From JAKLKS01 sp964370855 (GTDB lineage: Bacteria > Planctomycetota > JAJSAM01 > JAKLKS01): 64,000 nucleotides of DNA. A program made the position numbers and the translations under genes. The stretch is from contig CAYJMF010000011.1 in NCBI GenBank assembly GCA_964370855.1, positions 6,367 to 70,366 on the forward strand. The letters run 5' to 3'. Positions 50,996-57,700 of the stretch are shown here, in pieces. The notes beneath the pieces were generated by a model. The model saw nothing but the letters and a program-made list of their open reading frames with translations. It did no database searches and was not told the origin of the DNA. Positions within the stretch are counted from its first letter, which is position 1. Every line of letters starts with the position of its first letter.

Positions 50996-51089
50996 AATTG
51001 AAATCCGCCGCGGCCCCGGTACCGGGGCGGGCAAGACAAGGGAAGCAGGAACGCCGTAAAACTAGCGCCGCGAGCGCAAGGAGATGAAA

Positions 51090-51422
51090 ATGGCCGAGCC
51101 GATCGTCTTCTACCCGAAGTACACGACCCTGGTCGAGGGGACCTACTACTCGGACCCCTACGAGGTGACCCCCTACAAGTCCCTCTCCGTCGAGGTGTTC
51201 AATGCGGCGGCCATCACCTCGGGGACCATCACGGGGACGCTCCAGGAGAGCAGCGACCTCGAGACCTGGACCGACATCACCACGTCCCTGGCTCCCAGCG
51301 CGGGCGCCTCCGCGACGGACGACTTCTCCGACACCGTGCGCTACGTGCGGCTGAAGATCGTGATCGGCGCCACCGGCGGCGTGGTGACCTTCTGGGCCAA
51401 GGCCGTCGCCCGCGAGTCCTAG
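51090..51422 (+). CDS. Array member 3: small beta-domain protein (most typical copy)
   Basis: This 110-residue protein starts at the second of two ATGs, six bases after AAGGAG. Signature elements: FYPKYT at the N-terminus, YSDPYEVTPYKSLSVEVF, LQESSDLETWTDI, VRYVRLKIVI and the ending FWAKAVARES. Alternating polar/hydrophobic strands suggest an all-beta sandwich resembling discoidin-like or phage-structural domains, but I do not recognise a named family. There is no signal peptide, so it is either cytoplasmic or exported by an unknown route. Confidence 0.7.
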   Translation: MAEPIVFYPKYTTLVEGTYYSDPYEVTPYKSLSVEVFNAAAITSGTITGTLQESSDLETWTDITTSLAPSAGASATDDFSDTVRYVRLKIVIGATGGVVTFWAKAVARES

Positions 51423-51499
51423 GCGGGTCCCGTCCGGCGGTTCGACCGGCGGATGTGGAGAGCGGTCCCGGAGGGCGTTTCAAGAGGCTCGGAGGTTCG

Positions 51500-51856
51500 A
51501 TGACCGGCGAAACAGTGATCCTGTTCCCGAAGTACACGTCGCTGTGCTCCAAGTCCGGTGGCGTCTCCTACGTCTCCGATCCCTTCGACGCGACCGGCCA
51601 CAAGTCCATCGTCGCCGAGCTCAACTTTGTCTCGGCGGTCGGGGGGGCAACGACGGTGACGGGGGACCTGGAGCAGAGCAGCGACCTCAAGACCTGGTCG
51701 GCGGTGACGGGGGGCGGGCTCGCCCCGAGCGTCGGCGGCATGGACAGGGCCGTCGTGTCGGGGACGGTCCGATACGTCCGCCTGAAGGTCACGGTCTCGG
51801 GGGGCGGGGCGCGCATGGTGGTGGTGTGGGCGAAGGCCGTCGCCCGGGTGCGATAG
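51500..51856 (+). CDS. Array member 4: small beta-domain protein
   Basis: This 118-residue protein has GGAGG before the start. It has LFPKYTSL, YVSDPFDATGHKSIVAEL, LEQSSDLKTWSAV, VRYVRLKVTV and VVWAKAVARV, so it is the closest relative of member 3. A single Cys (Cys16) follows the N-terminal motif. Spacing is 77 bp from member 3 and 9 bp to member 5. Confidence 0.7.
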   Translation: MTGETVILFPKYTSLCSKSGGVSYVSDPFDATGHKSIVAELNFVSAVGGATTVTGDLEQSSDLKTWSAVTGGGLAPSVGGMDRAVVSGTVRYVRLKVTVSGGGARMVVVWAKAVARVR

Positions 51857-51865
51857 GAGGCGGCC

Positions 51866-52234
51866 ATGAACGGACAGGTGCTCGCCTTCTTCCCGAAGTA
51901 CACCTCCATGGCCGGCGGGGGGACGTCGCCGGGGCAGGACGTGTTCTCGGAGGTCTACGAGGTGGTCCCCTACAAGTCGCTGGTGGTGGAGGGGACGATC
52001 ATCGGGGCCATCGGGACCGGGGCGGCAGTGAAGATCCAGCTCCAGACGGGGAGCGACCTCGACTTCACCGCATGGCAGGACATCGGATCGGAGGAGACCC
52101 TCACAGGAACCCCGGTGCAGATCACGGTGAGCAGCCCGCTGCGGTACGTGAGGCTGCGGGCGAACCTCTCGTTCTCCTCGGGGTCGGCCATGGCGGCGAC
52201 GTTCTGGGCGCTGGGCCTGGCGAGGGAGGTCTAG
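51866..52234 (+). CDS. Array member 5: small beta-domain protein
   Basis: This 122-residue protein has AGGAGG upstream. It has FFPKYTSM, SEVYEVVPYKSLVVEG, QTGSDLDFTAWQDI, LRYVRLRANL and FWALGLAREV. The central loops are longer and richer in Gly/Thr than in members 3 and 4. The gene is directly followed by member 6. Confidence 0.7.
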   Translation: MNGQVLAFFPKYTSMAGGGTSPGQDVFSEVYEVVPYKSLVVEGTIIGAIGTGAAVKIQLQTGSDLDFTAWQDIGSEETLTGTPVQITVSSPLRYVRLRANLSFSSGSAMAATFWALGLAREV

Positions 52235-52251
52235 ACCGTGGGGGAGAGGTC

Positions 52252-52614
52252 ATGAGCGGCCGGATCTTGGAGCCGTTCCCGCGGGGGTTGCTGGTGGGGA
52301 CCCTGATGTCCACCACCACCTATTACTCGGAACCCTTCGATGTGGAAGAGGCGAAGAGCCTCGCCTACTGGGCAGCGGTCCTAGGGTCGTTCCCGGCTTC
52401 GATCACGAATCCGTTCACGGCGTACGTCGAGACGAGCAACGTGATTCACTTCGGGAACTGGGTGAACTTGACGCCGGGGGGGATCACGCCGAACTTCAAC
52501 ACTCCGGAGACTGGGGTCGTCGAGGATCCGATGAAGCTCATCCGCATCCGGTTGGTCTTGGCGGCGGACGAGTCGCCGCTTGTGGAGTTCAGGATCGTGG
52601 CGAGGGACCAGTAG
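52252..52614 (+). CDS. Array member 6: diverged small beta-domain protein
   Basis: This 120-residue protein has LEPFPRGL, YYSEPFDVEEAKSLAYWA and LIRIRLVLAADESPLVEFRI, ending VARDQ. The central SSDLxxW motif is only partly kept (VIHFGNWVNL). It is the most distant copy in the array, and its GC content starts to fall relative to the upstream members. Confidence 0.65.
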   Translation: MSGRILEPFPRGLLVGTLMSTTTYYSEPFDVEEAKSLAYWAAVLGSFPASITNPFTAYVETSNVIHFGNWVNLTPGGITPNFNTPETGVVEDPMKLIRIRLVLAADESPLVEFRIVARDQ

Positions 52615-52644
52615 GGGATTGCCCCCTGGGACGGAGGAGGTACC

Positions 52645-53736
52645 ATGGAGCCCGTGAACAGCGAAGGACGCCGGCCGGCGAGGTTCTCCATCCCGCTCCC
52701 TGGCATGAGGGCGGGGCAGTCCGTCGGCCTCGGGTCGGTCCTGAAGCGCATGACCTCGTCAGTCGGGATAAGGCCATGCGTGGGGTGTGAGAGTAGAGCC
52801 GGTAGGCTCGATCGGACCATTTGGTTTATGGGGAGGAATCAGGAGGGCAACGCCACCTCCGTAAAATCCGTACGAGCAGATTCGGCCATCCCTGTCAATC
52901 ACTCTACGCTTCCGGCCGTGACTTTCAGGGTGCCGGTCGGAGGATGGGTGGTGGAGGCGGAGCAGAAGTACAGATCCGAACACAGCAATGGGTCAGTAAA
53001 GGGAGTCCACGGGGATGGAGAATCGTCTCCTTGTATCTGCAAGGAAGGGGATGGTGCCGGATGGGAGTCGATTTGGGTGTATAGGGTAGAGTCCAAACCG
53101 GAGCTGGATCCACTTCCTGCGAATACGTTCTTGCGATTGGATCTGGAGTTTGACTACTGGATCTATTATCTGTCAGGAGAGATTAAGTACTATGAGATGT
53201 TTTTCGATGAGTCATGGCGGATAAAGGCAGGCGGGCTGACCCTGCCAGATCCGCATTGGGTACACGCGGAGGGCTCCTGCGCCATCTGGTGCACGGAGAT
53301 TATTAAGCTGTCACTTGAGATTGTCGAGGGAGCGGCGGATGATGAGGACTTCATCATGTGGCAAAAGAAGGTGGACACAGTGGACAAGGACGGTTACCGG
53401 AAACAGGTGTCAATAATCCAACCGCAGGAGGGTAGGGAGGGCATCTCGTCTGAGAAATTCGGGAATCCCACGAAGACCTACACGGACACCTATTTCCCAT
53501 ATCATTGTTACTCGCTGGCGGTGTACGGGGTCGCGTGGGACACTCCTGACGCACCTCCGGGGACTTGGGGGCCAGTGATTCCGCCATGGGACACCAATTT
53601 TCGTCCCAAGGATATCCGATGGCTGCCCGATACTGTGGGGCTGAACGATGGAGCGGTGGCCTTGCGCATTGACGACCCAGTGCGGGGTTCTGGTGGACCG
53701 GGTCACCCCCAGGTGATTAGGAAGGAGATGTCATGA
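52645..53736 (+). CDS. Unknown protein with GLGxxxKRxT...PCxGC motif, lower GC
   Basis: This 363-residue protein has a strong GGAGGAGG ribosome site. Near the N-terminus is GLGSVLKRMTSSVGIRPCVG, directly followed by CESRAG (a C-x2-C pair). A comparable GLGD-x-(I/V)KR-x-T...CxxC segment is found, as far as I recall, in various small phage and bacterial proteins of unknown function. The rest is rich in Trp/Tyr/Glu (WIYYLSGEIKYYEMFFDES) and has no recognised domain. Codon use is distinctly AT-richer than the array upstream. Its stop overlaps the next start (ATGTCATGA region), so the two are coupled. Confidence 0.65.
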   Translation: MEPVNSEGRRPARFSIPLPGMRAGQSVGLGSVLKRMTSSVGIRPCVGCESRAGRLDRTIWFMGRNQEGNATSVKSVRADSAIPVNHSTLPAVTFRVPVGGWVVEAEQKYRSEHSNGSVKGVHGDGESSPCICKEGDGAGWESIWVYRVESKPELDPLPANTFLRLDLEFDYWIYYLSGEIKYYEMFFDESWRIKAGGLTLPDPHWVHAEGSCAIWCTEIIKLSLEIVEGAADDEDFIMWQKKVDTVDKDGYRKQVSIIQPQEGREGISSEKFGNPTKTYTDTYFPYHCYSLAVYGVAWDTPDAPPGTWGPVIPPWDTNFRPKDIRWLPDTVGLNDGAVALRIDDPVRGSGGPGHPQVIRKEMS

Positions 53737-54254
53737 GGGGTAACGGGCTTTCGGACGACGTCTTGGAATTGAAGATGGAAATTCGGCGCCTACGACGGTG
53801 GATGGGGCTCATGGTGGCTGGAATTCTCTCCGTCGCGGTGATGGGGCTTGCAAAGGGAGAGCAAGGACTCCTGAGGGTCGAGGAGGTAAGGGTGAAGAAA
53901 TTGGTTGTGGATGACCCTGACGCAAATGCAATCGCAGTTCTATCTGCGAAGTCCGGCTCACCAAGCCTTTCCTTTATTCAAAGGGATGGGACGGTGCGAA
54001 TGTCCCTGTCGGCGGGCCTCCGCAGCGGCGAGAGAGATATTGAGTTGGCAGGACTGACCATATTTGACAGGAAGGGTAAGGGGATGGTCCAAGTCGGGCT
54101 GTGGGGTGGCACGGGCAGTGCCGAGGATGCTGCGGTGTGTGTATATGATGGCGACAGAAGCGAGGCGGAAGTCAGGATGAGAGTATTGGGTGGGGTTCCG
54201 AGCATCACCGTGCGGGACTCAAAGGGGCAGGATCTGTTTGCTTCCCCCAAGTAA
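53733..54254 (+). CDS. Membrane-anchored repeat-like protein of unknown function, lower GC
   Basis: This 173-residue protein has AAGGAG before the ATG. After a charged coiled-coil-like N-terminus (DDVLELKMEIRRLRRWMG) there is one hydrophobic helix (LMVAGILSVAVMGLA). A beta-rich part follows with short strands of the type AIAVLSAKSGSPSLSFIQRD and TIFDRKGKGMVQVGLWGG, like proteins built of (L)xDxxGKxRAxL units. It is a signal-anchored envelope protein. It is the last gene of the co-directional run that starts with the AraC-like gene, and the GC drop seen in the previous gene continues through it. Confidence 0.65.
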   Translation: MRGNGLSDDVLELKMEIRRLRRWMGLMVAGILSVAVMGLAKGEQGLLRVEEVRVKKLVVDDPDANAIAVLSAKSGSPSLSFIQRDGTVRMSLSAGLRSGERDIELAGLTIFDRKGKGMVQVGLWGGTGSAEDAAVCVYDGDRSEAEVRMRVLGGVPSITVRDSKGQDLFASPK

Positions 54255-54720
54255 GGTACTCCGGCTGTTGCGCCTGTAGCGGCCCAGGTAGCATTGGACG
54301 CCGCCGCACCCAGTCTTCGGGGGAATCCGAGGGATGGCTCGGTCTAGGGAGATGAGGTGGGGGCGGAACCCGGGAGGCTCGCGTCAAGGTCGGCTCGGCA
54401 AAGGAGAGAGTTCTACGCTGCCGCCACCAGGCGCAGCACCGGAAGCGCACGGTCATTCCCCAGGTACGACACCCGGAGCGCCGCACATATCGGTCGACGC
54501 CGCGACCTTCGTCGTCGCTTCGCCCGGTGCGCCACGTCGGGCGTCCGGTCGCCGAGCCCCTGGTGGGGCCTCTCGGTGCTGAAGGCGGACCATCCGGTTG
54601 GGTGTCCTACGAGGTGCCCTCATCGGCAGAATCAGGTGTTTGTAGACGAATCCGGTCGCTTGCGGCAATCGCGCAAGGCTCCTCCCGGGGCACCATCGCC
54701 TTCCCGCCCCCGCGTACCTC

Positions 54721-54797
54721 CCGCCCTCTCCGCGACTTCCGGATAAGGACACAGCCCTCTCAAGGTTGCGACACCGGTTCAAATCCGTTCGGGCGGA
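54721..54797 (+). tRNA. tRNA-Glu(CUC)-like sequence, probably degenerate
   Basis: The anticodon arm CAGCC-CTCTCAA-GGTTG pairs fully (one G-U) with anticodon CUC at 54759-54761. The T arm ACCGG-TTCAAAT-CCGTT has four of five pairs with a standard T loop, and an acceptor stem CCGCCC/GGGCGG ends in a discriminator A. The D arm is wrong: only three pairs (TCC/GGA) and a loop of about 15 nt. No CCA is encoded. It is therefore either a decayed tRNA-Glu or an unusual one. Its position at the edge of the lower-GC segment fits an integration-site remnant. Confidence 0.35.
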
Positions 54798-55366
54798 TTC
54801 CCCGCGGCCCCCCACACGGCGCGACAGTCGATCATGGGCGTTTGCGGCGCCAAAACGCGTTTGCCACGGCTCCCACAGGGGCACCAACGGGTAAGTCCGT
54901 TGCCGGGTGTGGATGTGTCCTATTCCGCGGGGGGTGGCGGGGGCACGGCCGGCGGGACGGGAGCCCGGGGAGGCGCGGGCGAGGTACCCCGCGTGGGCGC
55001 GGCAGGGCCTCCGTGTTGGCGCCGGCCGCGACGGGCGCGACCGTGGCCACTGGGGCGGGGCGGCGCCACAGGGCGTGCCTGTGGGGGCCGGGGCGGGGAC
55101 CGCGGGGGAGGTCCTGGGGACCGCGTCGCCCGTCGCCGCCCCAGCGCCTGTGGTCTTCGCCGGTGAAATCAACTGCCGCTCGCCGTCTTCACGAAACCTG
55201 CACACATCTCCTCCTCGATTCGCCTCCTGAACAGTCCCCCGCCTCGCCCCTGCGAAGGACCTCGGCCCTTGACCGGGGAGTTCCGCCCCCGGCCCCTCCC
55301 GGTCGGCCCCTCCCAGCCCCGGCTCCCCGCGGCCGGTTGAGCCACCCGGACCGCTGACCGCCGCCG

Positions 55367-55372
55367 TACAAT
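55367..55372 (+). promoter_or_regulatory. Predicted -10 box TACAAT
   Basis: The first base is 16 nt from the ATG at 55383. It overlaps the alternative ATG at 55371, which argues for the downstream start. Confidence 0.45.
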
Positions 55373-55382
55373 GCCCGTACCG

Positions 55383-57038
55383 ATGCGCTCCGCCGCCACC
55401 CCCGTCCTCCTCTTCGCAGCGGCGCTCCTCCTCGCCGCCGGCCCCCTCCCCCTCCCCGCCGCGGCCCAGGACCGCAAGCCCGAGGGCAACCCCTTCGGCG
55501 AGGAGGCGCCGCCCCCCCTCACCCCGGAGCAGGAGAAGGAGGCGGAGAAGCTGTTCGCCGAGGCGAAGGCCTTCGCGGCGAAGGGGAAGGGCGGCTTCGA
55601 GGAGGCGCGCGTCCTCTTCCAGAAGTTCCTCAAGGCGTACCCCGGCGCCAACGAGGACATGCTCCGCGAGGCGGAGGACCGCTCCGGCGAGAACTGCCTC
55701 GCCGGCATCGAGCTCATGCACGACGCCGGCCCCTCGGCCCGCCGCATCGACGTCGAGCTCATGGGGGACGGCTACATCAAGGCGAAGTTCAAGTCCTTCT
55801 GGAAGGACGCCCCCAACCAGATGAAGGAGTTCTGGGCCGAGACCCTCTACGACGAGTACGAGAACTACTTCAACGTCTGGCGCTTCGACCTCATCTCCAA
55901 GGAGGAGGGCGTGGACGAGCTCTCCATGGAGGAGAAGATGGGGGGCCCGCCCCCGGAGCCGACGACCACCCCGGGAAGGAGGAAGAAGGGCCCGAAGAAG
56001 TTCTCCACCGCCCTCAACTGCGTCGCCGCCGGCGGCCAGAACCAGGTCTGGGCCGACCCGGACCAGGTCTACCGCTGGCGCCGCTATCTCCCCGAGAGCG
56101 ACGGCCTCACCATCGCCTTCGCCAAGAAGGGGGAGCTCGGCATGGGGGGCGGCGGCATCGCCACCACGGGCAAGCGGGTCGCCGTCGTCCACGAGTTCGG
56201 CCACGCCTTCATCGGCCTCCTCGACGAGTACGTGAACAACCCCGAGCGCCCCCAGGGGAGGATCTTCGCCGCCAACGCCGTCTCCACCAACGACGAGGAC
56301 CCCCGCAAGCCCCCGCCCCGGGAGGAGATCCCCTGGAAGCACTGGCTCGCCATCGGCAACAAGCAGGTGGACGTCATCCTCGGCGGCGCCACCTACCAGA
56401 CCGGCGTCTTCCGCCCGGCACAGGGCTGCGCCATGAACACCGGCGGCGGCAAGTACTGCTGGGTCTGCCGCGAGGAGGGGGTGCTCCGCATCTACTCCTA
56501 CCTCAGCCCCGTGGACGAGTACGGCCCCGTGCAGCCCGTCGTCACCCTGGCCCCCGGCGAATCGAAGGAGTTCTTCGTCCTCCCCATGGCCCCGAAGCGC
56601 CACGAGCTGTCCGTGGACTGGTTCCTCCAGCGCCTCTCCACCGGGGAGCTCCTCCCGGCGGAGCCGCCCCCGCCCTCCGGCGACGACGTCTCCTCCGTGA
56701 CCGACGAGCGGGCGGGGCGGATGTGGCGGGGGGACGGGGACCGCGGCTTCGCACGCCGCCAGGACCCCCTCCCCGACGGCGACCCCCTCGGCTTCGCCCT
56801 CAAGCCGAAGGTGAAGAAGCTCCCGAAGAACGCCTTCCGCTCCTCGGCCCTCGTCGAGGGCCTCGAGCCCGGCACATGGCGCCTCACGGCCCGGGTCCGG
56901 GACGACACCCGGGTCCCCGGCTACCCCTACCCATGGGTCATCAAGGACGCCGCCCGCCTGCGGGAGGAGCGGCTCGCGTGGCGCATCGACGTCGTCGCCC
57001 GGGCACCGGAGCCCGCGGGCCCCGCCCCGGAGAAGTAG
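55383..57038 (+). CDS. Secreted M64-family (IgA-peptidase-like) metallopeptidase
   Basis: This 551-residue protein has a signal peptide (MRSAATPVLLFAAALLLAAG, ending PAAAQ). A helical region with LFAEAKAFAAKGKGGFEEAR precedes the catalytic domain. The zinc motif HEFGHAFIGLLDEY (from His270) matches the M64 signature in which HExxH is followed by an Asp-Glu; CAMNTGGGKYCWVCREE supplies a further cysteine-rich element. The C-terminal ~150 residues are a beta-domain likely for substrate binding. It probably degrades proteins outside the cell or in the periplasm. The family name comes from Clostridium IgA protease; IgA specificity is not implied here. A GC-rich hairpin follows the stop (57038-57054). 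Confidence 0.85.
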   Translation: MRSAATPVLLFAAALLLAAGPLPLPAAAQDRKPEGNPFGEEAPPPLTPEQEKEAEKLFAEAKAFAAKGKGGFEEARVLFQKFLKAYPGANEDMLREAEDRSGENCLAGIELMHDAGPSARRIDVELMGDGYIKAKFKSFWKDAPNQMKEFWAETLYDEYENYFNVWRFDLISKEEGVDELSMEEKMGGPPPEPTTTPGRRKKGPKKFSTALNCVAAGGQNQVWADPDQVYRWRRYLPESDGLTIAFAKKGELGMGGGGIATTGKRVAVVHEFGHAFIGLLDEYVNNPERPQGRIFAANAVSTNDEDPRKPPPREEIPWKHWLAIGNKQVDVILGGATYQTGVFRPAQGCAMNTGGGKYCWVCREEGVLRIYSYLSPVDEYGPVQPVVTLAPGESKEFFVLPMAPKRHELSVDWFLQRLSTGELLPAEPPPPSGDDVSSVTDERAGRMWRGDGDRGFARRQDPLPDGDPLGFALKPKVKKLPKNAFRSSALVEGLEPGTWRLTARVRDDTRVPGYPYPWVIKDAARLREERLAWRIDVVARAPEPAGPAPEK

Positions 57039-57139
57039 CCCCCGCGCGCGGGGCTTGATTCCCCATGCTCCGGGCCCGTTCCGACGATACTAGGAGAGGA
57101 ACGGCGGAGGTCCCCGTCCGTCCCGACAGGAACCCAGAA

Positions 57140-57700
57140 ATGCCCATCCCGTCCCGCCTCCTCCTGCTCGCCGCCGCCTCCTCCCTCGTCGCCGCCCTCG
57201 CCTGCGGCTGCGCGTCCCCTCCCGTGGAGAACCCCCGCACCGACTACAGGGTGGCCGAGGGCTTCGCCTCCCGTCGCCCCGCGGACATCGCCGTCCTCCC
57301 CGTGGCCGGGGCCCTCCCGGCGAAGGCCGCCGAGGCCCTCCGCGACTCCCTCCGGCAGGGGCTCCTCGACCGCCGCTTCGCCCCCCTCCGGGCCACCGCC
57401 GTGGACGGCCACCGCGAGGACTTCGCCCCCGGCGGCTCCACGGCGGTCCTGGTCGTCACCGTCGAGAGGTGGGACGACGCCGCCCTCCACGGGGTCGGCA
57501 TCGTCCGCATGTCCGCCACGGCCCGCCTCCACGCCGCGTCCACCGGGGAGGTCCTCTACGAGGCCCGCCTCAAGGACGTGCGGGTGGAGGCCGGCATCAC
57601 CTCCCGGACCATGGAGGATCGTCCCCGCACCATCGACCGGGCCGCCGCCGACGCCGCCGACCGCCTCCTCTCCGACCTCCCCGTCAAGGGGGACGGATGA
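57140..57700 (+). CDS. Lipoprotein of the GNA1162/DUF799-like type
   Basis: This 186-residue protein begins MPIPSRLLLLAAASSLVAAL, ending in a lipobox at Cys22 or Cys24 (LACGCASPP). The mature part starts PADIAVLPVAGALPAKAAEA, resembling DUF799/GNA1162 lipoproteins, and is an alpha/beta fold with ATARLHAASTGEVLYEARLK. It is on the cell envelope with unknown function. Its stop overlaps the start of the next gene (ATGA), so it is translationally coupled to the pseudokinase/FGE protein and may be a partner of it. Confidence 0.75.
   Translation: MPIPSRLLLLAAASSLVAALACGCASPPVENPRTDYRVAEGFASRRPADIAVLPVAGALPAKAAEALRDSLRQGLLDRRFAPLRATAVDGHREDFAPGGSTAVLVVTVERWDDAALHGVGIVRMSATARLHAASTGEVLYEARLKDVRVEAGITSRTMEDRPRTIDRAAADAADRLLSDLPVKGDG

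Larger units (their letters stand above)
54255..55382. other. Non-coding stretch, contains a tRNA-like sequence
   Basis: This is about 1.1 kb without a supported protein gene; open frames here have no start signals and no codon structure. It includes the tRNA-Glu-like sequence at 54721-54797 and the promoter of the M64 peptidase gene at its right end. GC rises again from left to right, which marks the border of the lower-GC segment. Confidence 0.55.

Noticed and set aside
49572..54254. Prophage
   Set aside because: No terminase, portal, capsid, integrase or lysis gene is visible. The small beta proteins alone do not justify a phage call.
54453..56603. Minus-strand open frame of 716 codons covering the non-coding stretch and the M64 peptidase
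   Set aside because: It lies mostly antisense to a peptidase with a valid zinc motif; composition is Gly/Ala/Val/Asp/His shadow type. No promoter or ribosome site.
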